DNA of 64,000 bases from Ahaetulla prasina (taxonomy: Eukaryota; Chordata; Lepidosauria; Squamata; Colubridae): contig NC_080546.1 in NCBI RefSeq assembly GCF_028640845.1, positions 56,245,409 through 56,309,408 on the forward strand. The letters are read 5' to 3'. Below the pieces are notes generated by a model that made no database searches, had not been told where the DNA came from, and was given only the letters and a program-made list of their open reading frames with translations. Numbering within the stretch: the first letter of the stretch is position 1; each line of letters starts with the position of its first letter. The translations under genes were made by a program, and so were the position numbers. Below are positions 1 to 10,173 of the stretch, piece after piece.

Positions 1-549
1 TCCCATACTTTGAACATTTGTGTATAAGCAATGTTCTTTGTTTCATTTTTAGTAAGTTCAGCAACACCATTCCTTTCTATGGTGTACAAGTCTTATAGGA
101 GTCCTTTACTTTCGAAGCCTTCCTGATATATCTTGCCATGAATTGGTCAAACACCTTTTAACCTTTCCCTGTGAAGTAAAAGCCATAGGGTGCCAGGAAT
201 CCATCCTCTAGATACTTCAGACCACAAAATCAAATCTCTCCCATCAACACCAATTACGTAGTAAGTAAATCAGTTTCAATATTCTTTTCTTTGCAACAGA
301 CTGGAAAAAGGATAAGAATACTACCTGGGTCCCAGAATCTTGAGCCTTCTCCTAGGAGTCTCAGTGTTTGGTTAGTACAAGTTGGTGGGGGGGGGGTATT
401 GCTGTATTATATGTCCCAAAATACATTAGCACAGAGATAAGTTTCTCATGGACTTTATAAGTAGTGGAAGCTGTTCTGTCACACCACTTGATTCTTGTTA
501 TTGGCAAACAACATAGTTCATTAAAAAAATGGCTCTGGCTGATATATGT
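1..549. other. Unassigned AT-rich sequence
   Basis: I see no coding potential, RNA gene or recognisable repeat here apart from a short G run near 389-398. The end of this stretch may include decayed 5' sequence of the CR1 element that follows. Confidence 0.5.
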
Positions 550-601
550 GCCAGACTAATATATATATATATTATTATATATATATATATGCCAGACTAA
601 T
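550..601. repeat. AT dinucleotide tract between direct repeats
   Basis: A tract of about 30 bases of alternating A and T (561-590) lies between two copies of GCCAGACTAAT at 550-560 and 591-601. The second copy leads into the CR1 sequence. The layout suggests a short local duplication with AT expansion in or beside the CR1 element. Confidence 0.7.
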
Positions 602-1786
602 CTTATCGCATTCTTTGACAAAATGACAAAATTAGTAGACCAGAGGAATGCTGTCGATATAATTTACTTGGACTTCAGTAAAGCATTTGACAAAGTAGAC
701 CATAACCTACTACTAGATAAAGTAGAAAAATGTGGGTTAGACAGCACCACCACCAGATGGATTCGTAACTGGCTGACCAACCGCACTCAACATGTAGTCC
801 TCAACGGAACTACATCCACATGGAGGGAAGTATGCAGTGGATTACCCCAAGGCTCTGTTTTAGGCCCAGTACTCTTCAACATCTTCATCAATGACTTGGA
901 CGAGGGGATAGATGGGGAACTCATCAAATTTGCAGATGACACCAAGCTGGCAGGAATAGCCAACACTCCAGAAGATAGGCTCAAGTTACAGAAAGATCTT
1001 GACAGACTTGAACATTGGGCGCTATTTAACAAAATGAAATTCAACAGTGAAAAAGTAAGGTTCTACATTTAGGCAAAAAACAAAATGCACCAGTACCGTA
1101 TATGTGGTACCTTGCTCAATAGTAGTACCTGTGAGAGGGATCTTGGAGTCCTAGTGGATAACCATTTAGATATGAGCCAGCAGTGTGCAGCAGCTGCTAA
1201 AAAGCCAACACAGTTCTGGGCTGCATAAACAGAGGATAGAATCAAGATCACGTGAAGTGTTAGTGCCACTTTATAATGCCTTGGTAAGGCCACACTTGGA
1301 ATATTGCATCCAGTTTTGGTCTCCACGATGTAAAAAGATGTTGAGACTCTAGAAAGAGTGCAGAGAAGAGCAACAAAGATGATTAGGGACTGGAGGCTAA
1401 AACATATGAAGAACGGTTGCAGGAACTGGGTATGTCTAGTTTAATAAAAGAAGGACTAGGGAGACATGATAGCTGTGTTCCAATATCTCAGGGGTTGCCA
1501 CAAAGAAGAGGGAGTCGGGCTGTTCTCCAAAGCACCTGAGGGTAGAACAAGAAGCAATGGGTGGAAACTGATCAAAGAAAGAAGCAACTTAGAACTAAGG
1601 AGAAATTTCCTGACAGTTAGAACAATTAATAAGTGGAACGACTTGCCTGCAGAAGTTGTGAATGCTCCAACACTGGAAATTTTTAAGAAAATGTTGGATA
1701 ACCATCTGACTGAGATGGTGTAGGGTTCCTGCCTAGGCAGGGGGTTGGACTAGAAGGCCTCCAAGGTCCCTTCCAACTCTGTTGTT
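602..1786 (+). mobile_element. CR1 LINE, 5'-truncated
   Basis: Non-LTR retrotransposon of the CR1 clade. It holds the RT palm onward, the C-terminal domain of ORF2, and the characteristic short 3' UTR about purine-rich GTTGGACTAGAAGGCC, followed by a microsatellite. Its last 250 bp nearly match the CR1 fragment at 52419-52671. The element begins inside RT, as expected for incomplete reverse transcription. It is broken by several frameshifts and is not functional. Confidence 0.85.
623..1723 (+). pseudogene. CR1 reverse transcriptase (ORF2) remnant
   Basis: The open part at 623-1072 reads RT motifs in order: [13 protein letters not shown] (palm motif A with the first catalytic Asp), [30 protein letters not shown] (motif B), and [10 protein letters not shown] (motif C, catalytic Asp pair). 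After a stop at 1070 the C-terminal domain continues in other frames up to 1723 and ends with LEIFKKMLDNHLTEMV, a typical CR1 terminus. The endonuclease domain is missing. The RT would copy LINE RNA at a nicked target in the nucleus; this copy cannot, because its frame is broken. CR1 assignment is from the motif spacing and the 3' end. Confidence 0.8.
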
Positions 1787-1886
1787 ATGTCATGTTATGT
1801 TATGTTATGTTATGTTATGTTATGTTATGTTATGTTATGTTATGTTATGTTATGTTATGTTATGTTATGTTATGTTATGTTATGTT
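1785..1886. repeat. (ATGTT)n microsatellite at CR1 3' end
   Basis: About 19 near-perfect pentamer copies directly follow the CR1 3' end. The array starts within the element's own terminal sequence, so it was probably seeded by the LINE tail. Confidence 0.95.
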
Positions 1887-2035
1887 TGTTTGTAGTGAAT
1901 CCCCAAATACCACAACTCTTCTATTTATTTTCTTATAGAACATAATTGCATTTTTTCTATTCTTTAAAAATCTATTTTCCTACCATTTATTCTTCAGTGT
2001 CTTCTTTCCATTTTTCCTTCAGCAAAAGCCTGTAA

Positions 2036-2344
2036 TTATTGAGTTAAAGGTAAAGGTAAAGGTTCCCGTTGCACATATGTGCTAGTTGTTGCCGACTCTA
2101 GGGGGCGGTGCTCATCTCCATTTCAAAGCCGAAGAGACAGCACTGTCCGAAGACGTCTCCGTGGTCATGTGGCCGGCATGACTCAATGCCAAAGGTGCAC
2201 GGAACACTGTTACCTTCCCACCAAAGGTGGTCCCTATTTTTTCTACTTGCATTTTTACGTGCTTTCGAAACTGCTAGGTTGGCAGAAGCTGGGACAAGTC
2301 ACGGGAGCTCACCCCGTTACACGGCAGCACTAGTTATTGAGTTA
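2036..2344 (-). mobile_element. tRNA-derived SINE (Sauria-like), head missing
   Basis: The SINE body is at 2047-2333 and is flanked by a perfect 11-bp direct repeat TTATTGAGTTA (2036-2046 and 2334-2344), the target-site duplication. The element reads on the minus strand and its 3' tail is (CTTTAC)n. The body is the Bov-B-related part of Sauria-type SINEs. The tRNA-like head with A and B boxes is absent, as in a 5'-truncated copy. The same family is complete at 31292-31611. The family name is from memory of the consensus and is moderately sure; the insertion itself is clear. Confidence 0.75.
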
Positions 2345-2358
2345 CAACACTGCAAAAT

Positions 2359-2419
2359 TCCTTCCTTCCTTCCTTCCTTCCTTCCTTCCTTCCTTCCTTC
2401 CTTCCTTCCTTCCTTCCTT
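2359..2419. repeat. (CTTC)n microsatellite
   Basis: About 15 uninterrupted TTCC units. They create spurious Phe-Leu-Pro-Ser reading frames that are not genes. Confidence 0.95.
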
Positions 2420-3764
2420 GCCCTTCCCTTCTCCCTTCTTACATTATATGCATTTATTCATTGCATCTGGTACTATGATATATGTTTGGACATATGTATG
2501 TATGCTTATATATGTATATACACACAAAAAATACACAACACTAATTCAGTAACTTCAAGAATTAAAATGAGTTTAAGAAAATTAACAGAAGGATGTTAAT
2601 TGTCCCATTGGTTCAGATTTCAACACTAATAGGATAAACTTTACATTAAAGTCAGGCATATTAGAAATGTTCTCATGCATCTCTTTGGACAATAAATGCC
2701 ATAATTAAGAATAAATCTACTGTAATAAATCAAACTATCTGTATGTTACAGCAGCTGGCAGCCAAGCAGCAATATTTGATCAAGAAGCTGAAATTGGGTT
2801 TTCTGGACTATGATTTATAGCATTAATGGTTTAAAATCCCTATGCCTGCCTGGATAAATCCTGTCAATATACTAGACTAGCCTTATGTATGGAATAAATT
2901 TAGTCTTCTGCCCATTTCATTAGCAATTAAATCTGATTACTTCATTTGGAATGTATTGGCTATCCACTTCAAATGACAGTGCCAAAAGCATAGGATGCCA
3001 GTCCTGGCTTTAAACATTAATATATCACTTATGAAGTTATATCATGTATATTGCATGTAAAATTCTAGTCCTTGCCTCTTATGACCTTCATTTTTTATGG
3101 TCATAATTTATATTGTATGTGCATGCTTTCCTAAATAATGTAAATCTATCATTTAGCAGCTTGATCTTGTAATTCAGTTACTAAAACCATCTTATTTCTC
3201 CAAAACTGTATCATGAGAATTCTTATCTCAAGTGTTAAGCTTTTTATCAAAGACTTATTTTGGCAGCACAGTTATCATTTGTGTTTTCATAGATAAGTCT
3301 CCCAGAAATATCACCTAAGTCACATTCAGCAGCAAAAATCTTCTTTGCTAACAATCACAACAAAACAAAAATTTAACAGACACATCAGCTGAAAACAGTT
3401 GGAAGTTATCATGCTACATGCTGACAAAAGAATGTTACAGAAAAACCACACCTACAAAGCATTTGTCCAAAATATTGTTATCCCTTTCCTTTTGCTTTTC
3501 TTCCAAAAAGCAGCAAGTTCATAAAACTGAAAATATTATGTGCATATTTGTTGGCACTTTAATTGGATATACAGGCAGAACCACCACCAAATAAGGACCT
3601 TCTTTGTTGCAAAGCATGAAATAGTTTCCTTGAGAAGTATTAGTTAACAACTGTAATAGATTGTTGTCTGAAGTTTATTGCTATGTCACAAGCTCATGAT
3701 TTCAGTTTCATAGTTAAGGAAAATGGTTTTCAGATTACTCTGAGATTCATCCATTGGCATTCTT
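2420..3764. other. Unassigned AT-rich sequence
   Basis: No reading frame with coding character and no repeat that I recognise. Confidence 0.5.
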
Positions 3765-4275
3765 TTTTAAAAAAACAATTTTATTAGATTATAAAATAAA
3801 ATACAACAATATGAAAACAAATAGTAGGATTTTACTACTAAAAAAGTGGGGAAAAAGTGAGGAGGGGAGGAAGAAAAAAAAAGAAAAAGCATTGACTTTC
3901 CATTCTCCCTGTTGAGTAGATTAAAGCATTAACATCAAACCTCAACTTTTTACTTTTCCAAAATAATATAAACTAGCCATTTCTTTAACAAATCACTCTA
4001 ATCAGTAAAACCCAAAATCAAAGTTCATTTTTTCCACCTCAAGCACAAAGCCCAGAAGAAGTCTCCATATAGCAACAAAAGTACTTATATTCTTTTCTTT
4101 AATCAAAATAGTGCAAACTTGGCATTCTGTGGACATACTGTATAGTCTGATCAGATACAATATAATTTCATTTGTCGCCAATGTACTTTTATGGTAATTT
4201 TACTGTTCCTTTAAATACTACTGATTGTTATCTCATTAGATAACACCAAAATTACAGCTTGTTTCATTCTTTTTT
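3765..4275 (-). mobile_element. Probable L1 3' UTR
   Basis: Read on the minus strand, this ends with AATAAAATTG followed by a T/A-rich run, like a LINE-1 3' UTR with its polyadenylation signal. The purine- and pyrimidine-rich stretch at 3845-3895 also fits. No ORF2 sequence is retained, so the assignment is tentative and the upstream end is uncertain. Confidence 0.4.
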
Positions 4276-5993
4276 TTTAATTATTCTTTTACTTTTGAAA
4301 GGGAAGTAGAAAATGAGGGAAAGATACTAAAGTACTGATATTTTTGGTTATAGACTATCTACAAGCATTTATTTTAAGAAACAAATAAATAAATTACTGA
4401 ATGTCCTTGAACAAAGTGATATATTCTTATTAAGCAACAAAGCAATTGGACTCTACTGCAAGACTCTCAAGCTACCATCATATCCATTTTAAATTCCCTG
4501 GAGCTAGAGCCAGGGTATTCAATGGGCCTTACTTCTGTATAGAAATAAATAACTACAGTGTTAAAAAACTGTGAAAGTTGTACAATGCTTCTGATTCGAT
4601 TTTCAAGAAGTGTTTCGGAGGAAGCAATGCATGACAGTAAAACCTGTTTGCAATTCCTTAAAACCTCTGCATCTTTTCCTGGGAATTATACGACTGAAGC
4701 TTTGGAGAATCAAATCCAAAATGCTGAACAGCTGAACAGGTAAAATATATTTTGTTGTGAAAAAAGCATATTGTTTATGGACTTCATAACTAAGAAAAAT
4801 AAATTTCAAAATGTTTCATGTTTCTAGTCATTCAGTTTCTGAAATCTATCAAAAAAGTAAGCCTTAACCATGGAGGCAACAACTGTTTAATTGAACATCC
4901 TGTAGAGCCATATGTCTTTTAGACATTAAACAAATGCTTCTAATCAAATAAAAGAGGCCATGATTATAGCGATTCCAGGGGAAAAGCTATTGTGGTTTCC
5001 TAATTTCATAAAAGCCAGACATTGTTTATTTACACAGCACCTTAAATAATAATGTTAAAAAACACAGTGGACTTTAAAACCCCAAAAAGAGACATCCTTT
5101 ATCTAATGGGCTTGGAATCTAATTTAGATAAAGTGCTGGAGAAAAATTTAATAAAAGGGCTCGAGAAGGGCAGAAAGAATTAGACAAAGGCTAGCTGAAA
5201 TAAATGTGTCTTTTAAAAAAACACATGAAAAAGGAAGGATCAATTGCTTAGTTATCTCAGGCAAAAAGACTAGTGAATATTCAAAACAACAGTCATGGCA
5301 AGCTAATGAATCTTTTCTAACCCTGAATTGCATCTCAATTACTCACTACCACAACCTTCACAAATGTAATTTTTCAAGTTCTTCACATCTGGTATCTGAG
5401 TTTGGGTACAATGTTTTATCTCAGACTGAATAAACAAAACGAAAATACTGTATATGTCTATACATTAATAAGAAATTGATTTTTTAAAAAAAATATTTTT
5501 ATTGTTCACACAGAGATGTAAAAATTTCTGCAATGCACTGTATATTAGTAAACAGGATTAAATTTTTTGTTCAGTTTTCTTACTGTCCGGTTACTGCTTA
5601 CTATTAGGGTTTCTGAGAGAAGCAAAGGTCTTCTCTTTTACAGAACTTTGGGATGAAACAGATCATTTTAAAGGACGTGACATCCCGAATTATCAGGAAA
5701 GCAGGATGAACAAGCGGTTCTAAATGCATATTATTTTGGGGAGTAATTATTGTTGGATGGCTTCAGACTTAATTACTTTATGTAAGAATTGTAATCCATT
5801 GTCTGGCTGCTTGAGATGGCTTAGAGAGCTAAGTAAATAAAGAAATAATACACTTGGGCAATAATCATATGTTCAGATATGTACTACTGAATTTATCAAG
5901 CATCTACAATTAGAATGCATACAGATAGTAAATGCCTTCACTTTAAAGACATACAACAATTAGATACTTTTGAGCAAGATGAAGACATAATCT
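4276..5993. other. Unassigned AT-rich sequence
   Basis: No supported feature. Short frames near 4558-4743 and 5206-5433 lack any domain or motif. A short T/A run near 5480-5505 might be a truncated LINE tail. Confidence 0.45.
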
Positions 5994-5998
5994 GACAG

Positions 5999-6091
5999 TT
6001 TAGAATAGAATAGAATAGAATAGAATAGAATAGAATAGAATAGAATAGAATAGAATAGAATAGAATAGAATAGAATAGAATAGAATAGAAT
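5999..6091. repeat. (AATAG)n microsatellite, Snake1 tail
   Basis: About 18 pentamer units directly abut the 3' end of the LINE fragment at 6091-6519. The same arrangement recurs at 53994 and 55068. Confidence 0.95.
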
Positions 6092-6519
6092 TCTTTATTG
6101 GCCAAGTGTGATTGGAAACACAATAGATTTGTCTTAGGTGTATATCCTCTCAGTGCACATAACGAGAATAAAATACATTCATCAAAAATAAAAAGATACA
6201 ACACTTAGTGATAGTCAAGTTTACTAATAAGCTATCAAATCATATAGGAAACAAATAAAAACAATATAAATTGAAAAATACAAGCAATATGGTTATAGTA
6301 ATAAGTGGGAAGAGATAGATACTAGTAAGGAAGAGAAAATAATAATAATAAAGTCTTAGTAAATTATTTGACAGTGTTGTGGGAATTAGTTGTTAAGCAG
6401 AGTGACGGCATTCGGGGAAAAACTGTCCTTGTGTTTAGTTGTTTTGGTGTGCAGTGCCGTATAGTGTCTTCTTGAGGATAGAAGTTGAAATACTTGATGT
6501 CCAGGATGTGAGAGGTCTG
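6091..6519 (-). mobile_element. Snake1-type (CR1/L3-like) LINE 3' fragment
   Basis: On the minus strand the element ends with CACTTGGCCAATAAAGAATT and then the AATAG array. The remaining 430 bp match, with divergence, the two longer copies at 54067-54729 and 55140-55797, which retain the end of ORF2. This copy is more diverged than those two. Confidence 0.8.
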
Positions 6520-6553
6520 TAAATTAAGTGCATTAATTAATTGTAGATTAAGA

Positions 6554-6844
6554 TTAAGGGTCTGTATCTAAGTGCAAATATTTATTCTGGTATCTAGGTT
6601 TTCTCTTTTTCAAAGCTTTGCGTTCAAACTGCTCTTTTCCTATAAAGATTTGGAGTGAAAGATTTGGATTAATATTGATTTCTTCCTGAAGAAATTCCAT
6701 TTGACTTTGCCAGACAATTAATCCCATTTGCTTATATGGAATCTCATGAAAAGGAATCCAAAGAAGACCACAAGTGCTGAAAGATTTTCTTGATGTGCCA
6801 TAAAACCAAAATTGATTGCAAGTGTGATGAAGTAATGAAAACAA
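6554..6844 (-). CDS. Unrecognised 96-residue ORF
   Basis: An open frame with no recognised domain. The C-terminal end is basic (KKRKPRYQNKY). It lies downstream, on the same strand, of the ORF at 7090-7442, and the two could be parts of one decayed gene or unknown element. There is no direct evidence that it is expressed, and chance is a serious alternative. Confidence 0.12.
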   Translation of the reverse strand: MFSLLHHTCNQFWFYGTSRKSFSTCGLLWIPFHEIPYKQMGLIVWQSQMEFLQEEININPNLSLQIFIGKEQFERKALKKRKPRYQNKYLHLDTDP

Positions 6845-7089
6845 AACTGAGTGAAGAAATGTTATGCATTATAATTTTACACAGTAGATAATTTCATTTA
6901 TATTTATGGAAAAAATAGATCTTTTGAATAACATATATTTTGATTCAGCCTAATGAGTATTGTTATTTTCTTCAAATAGAAAAAACAACTTTTAAATAAA
7001 GGATTTAACTCAAGTCAATATTAAATATGTGTGCTTGTGTGTGTTGACATCCACATATATACTGGATATCAGGAAATACTAAATAAAAG

Positions 7090-7442
7090 TCATCTGTATC
7101 CTCTAAAGTTCTGGATTTTTTCACTTTTTGGGGACTGCTTTTGTAATAAAATTGCTGCTGTTAAATCTCTTAGTAAAAATCTTATCCTGACAGGATTGCT
7201 TATCAAGTAAAGTTTATCTTTGATCTTCAGATTAGGAATATTGATGCACTTTCCTTTCATACAACTGCCTGGAGCATAGGTTATCCAACTTCTGTTGCCC
7301 TGCCCTTTGGCAACAAAGACTGTACCAACTAACTGAATAATTTCATTATCTTCAAATGTAATAGCTTCTCTGAAGCCAGATTTAGTTCTCTCCTTGGGTG
7401 GTTTTGGAACAACTGGTTTGGCGGTCATTTCTGGCCCTGTGG
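7090..7442 (-). CDS. Unrecognised ORF, possible terminal exon
   Basis: The frame runs from 7428 down to a stop at 7090 (112 residues) and stays open upstream to an AG dinucleotide in a context like a splice acceptor (minus strand, near 7442-7450, read as CCCCACAG then GG). The protein has a Pro/Lys-rich start, a CMKGKC motif near the middle and an alternating hydrophobic stretch after it, with no low-complexity sequence. I do not recognise the family. It could be a last exon of a host gene, a processed fragment, or part of an unknown repeat. No clear splice donor was found, consistent with a stop-containing last exon. No neighbour supports a host gene. Confidence 0.25.
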
Positions 7443-7813
7443 GGATTAAATATCTGAGTCACTGATTCATGTGATACACTTCTGTAATTTCTATAGGAAT
7501 GAATAATTTCTAACTTCATTTTTGTTCAATTTACTGGATGTTCTCTCAACCAGTATCTAACTTTTATTAGTTGCTGACATTACCCGAAACCAAATTCTTA
7601 GCTCAGGTATAACAATTCCTAAACATTCGACCTTGGGTTGGCTATTATTTTATATCCTTCACTTAACCTATCCTTGCCTTATCCTGCCTTTCATTAAATC
7701 ACCCTCCATTTCATCAACATATTCCTTATTGGATTCAAGGAGCAGTTTTATAATAATAGCAAGAATTATTCTGAAAGAAATGTTTAACTTATTAAACTTT
7801 TATGAGTTTCTTT

Positions 7814-7818
<5 letters not shown>

Positions 7819-7849
<31 letters not shown>
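7819..7849. repeat. (GT)n microsatellite
   Basis: About 15 uninterrupted GT units at the edge of the LTR-like sequence that follows. Confidence 0.9.
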
Positions 7850-7850
<1 letters not shown>

Positions 7851-8440
7851 CAGGGTTCCAAGTAACACCCCCAATGAAAGCTTGAAGTTTCTGAAAGTTC
7901 CATTTTATTAGAGGCGTTGTAGCTGGGAAAACCCAAATCTGAAGGCTTCCATGTTTTCCCCACCCAAAGGAAGAAGAAAGGAGAATGAAGAGGGAAGGAA
8001 AAAGAAGAAAAGAAATCTCAAAAATGGCGTTCAGAGCTTCAAAAAGGAGTTGTAAGCTGTAATTAAAGAGAGCCTCTTTTAGCTTGTAAAGGTTTCATAA
8101 ATTGTTTAAGAAAAGAAGGGCACACCTTATTGTATGTTTGGAAAATAAATTCCAAAATGGCTGTTTTATCCAACAATGATATGATTAAGACCCCGTGTCT
8201 CAGCTTGAACTCCCCAGTTGTTCTGGAAGCTCGGCTTCTAAAACTGCTTGCAGGCTATTGCTGTTATTGGAGGATCTTGAGGGATGATTCTGGGACTTTT
8301 CTTAACCTCAGAGAGTCAAGTAGACAAAAGGAAGCCTGTCCCTTCTGTTGTTCCATTGGAAAAATGAGAGTCCAGAGAGAGGAGATTCTCTGGGCATGTC
8401 AGTAGCCAGCCATGTCTTCACAGGAAGTGATTTATTAACC
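7850..8440 (-). other. Possible solo LTR-like repeat
   Basis: On the minus strand an AATAAA signal (near 7903) is followed about 55 bases later by a sharp end next to the GT repeat, like the R-U5 end of an LTR. No internal coding region, primer site or target duplication was found. Unknown repeat or unique sequence is possible. Confidence 0.25.
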
Positions 8441-8463
8441 AAATTTATATACTTCAACTTCAA

Positions 8464-8545
8464 AGCCTTTATTGTCATTGTACATTATGTATGCAACGAA
8501 ATTGGTTTAGCCTCTACTGGTGCAGTCCATAAAGAATAATCCTTA
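8464..8545 (-). mobile_element. LINE 3'-end fragment
   Basis: The minus strand reads GTACAATGACAATAAAGGC, a 3' terminus of the kind seen in L2/Rex-type LINEs. It is too short to name the family. Confidence 0.35.
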
Positions 8546-8911
8546 TACAAGTAATTATGAATAAAACGTTATACATTTTATTATTCTAGTCATACATTTC
8601 CATATGTATGTCATATTCTGTGCAACATGTATATTACTATACGGTATGCTCTTATGTCATGGTATATACATATTACACATGACAGTGGCACCAGTGAATA
8701 TAGCTGCCCATTTCACCAGAAGTAACTCTGGATGCATACAATAATCAGATAAAAACCACAAATCAAAAGCAACCAATATAAAAAATATAGAAATCTACAT
8801 TAAGAAATAAATAATATAAATATAATTAATATAATACAACAATAGAGTTATATAAATAAACTCCAGTTCCCTTGGCTGTCTAAACCTGATAATAAACTAG
8901 ATCATGTAGGC

Positions 8912-8962
8912 AGAGGTGGGTGTTACATACTGTAACAACCAGTTCGCCTATCACTGGAAATG
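8912..8962. mobile_element. Fragment of a non-autonomous repeat (GAGGTGGGT start)
   Basis: This short stretch starts like the element at 30451-30845 (AGAGGTGGGT, then an ACCAGTTC motif). It is a decayed terminal fragment. Confidence 0.35.
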
Positions 8963-8973
8963 TGAACACGCAT

Positions 8974-8975
8974 TA

Positions 8976-9038
<63 letters not shown>

Positions 9039-9068
9039 CCAACCAACCAACCAACCAACCAACCAACC
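8974..9068. repeat. Compound (AAAT)n(AACC)n microsatellite
   Basis: About 16 AAAT units change abruptly at 9037 into about 8 AACC units. The array lies at the 3' side of the old L2 at 9069-9640 and may be its expanded tail. Confidence 0.9.
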
Positions 9069-9640
9069 TGTTGTAGAAAGATGAGACTCAAGCCACTTTA
9101 AAACAACCATCCAACCATCCAACCAACTCATTGAATTGTATCCAGAAGCAAACTAGTAATCAATGCAGTTAGAAACTTACTAACTACCATGTCACTGTAG
9201 TCTATAGCACTGAAATTTCTGGATACTCCTCAAGGACAATCTTATGTCAAATGCACTGGAGCAGTCCAATCCACAGGTAACTAGGACATGGGTGACTGCC
9301 AATCCAGAAACAGCCACAACTGATGCACAACCACTTGTGTAAATCCTTCTAGCCATGACTGCTACCTGCTCATCCATTAGGAGTCATAAATCTAGGAAGA
9401 TTCTGTTTGGGCCAGTGAAACCCTATCCAGCATCAAAGATAGCATAGTCTTGGAACTAGTGGGCCCCAAAATCCAGAGCCATTTAGTCTTGCCAGAGTTC
9501 AGCTGAAGCCTGTTTTTACCAATCTAGACTCTCACAGCAACTAAATGCTGGGATAAGACATTCACAGTATTACTTAATTTAGCAGCGATGAAATATATGA
9601 TTGGATAGCATCAACATACTGATTTCATTTTCTTTAATTC
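9069..9640 (-). mobile_element. Old L2-like LINE fragment
   Basis: The minus strand near 9515-9480 reads KNRLQLNSGKTKWLWI, the L2 RT signature that is NRLKLNPSKTEWLWM in the younger L2 at 10.2-13.0 kb. The stretch near 9610-9595 corresponds to the QYADD box. It is much more diverged than the other L2 copies and has no open frame. Confidence 0.6.
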
Positions 9641-10069
9641 AAAATATTTTTATATTAGAATACAGCTAAGAAATGTCAATATAGTCAAAATAAAATTTTG
9701 ACAATAGAAGCCATGAGTGTTTTTGAAAACTGCTTGTGTTATTGCTTCCAGTGTATTCCAGAGACTTCAAAACATGGTGAAAAATCTTGAAGGCTGAAAG
9801 ATTCAGCTATTGAAAAAGTGCAGACATATTTCTGATCCAAACCCATCAAGCATGTAACTATTTGTTTGCTTTCTTCCCCATTATCAAAATAAAATCATTG
9901 AAATAAAAAAGATAAGATTGACAGGTATCTGCATCATTATCTTCATCATCATCATTCATGACAATTTAGATTTTATCATAAGACAAAAATCTCTATCCAT
10001 ACAACTTTTCTATGAATCTCAGTACCTCTTCTCTTTTCAGCTTTTCTATTATTGAATGTTTTATATAAC

Positions 10070-10173
10070 CTTGGAGACCTTAGTGCTCTCTTAGTTGTTT
10101 GTTTGAAGATGTTTTATTACCCAATGAGGTACCATCATCAGTGTAAGTGAGTGTGGAGTTTGCTCCCTGTTTA
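10070..10173 (-). mobile_element. Older interspersed repeat, left part (Penelope-like?)
   Basis: The sequence around ACCCAATGAGGTACCATC followed by GTTTGCTCCCTGTTTATA continues, after the inserted L2, at 13012-13195. I recall this as one widespread reptile repeat, possibly Penelope-like. The class is uncertain; the split layout is better supported than the name. Confidence 0.35.

Noticed and set aside
2108..2599. Overlapping frames with Phe-Leu-Pro-Ser repeats
   Set aside because: Products of the CTTC microsatellite and the adjacent SINE.
6001..6090. Regular arrays as a CRISPR
   Set aside because: Uninterrupted pentamers without spacers in animal DNA.
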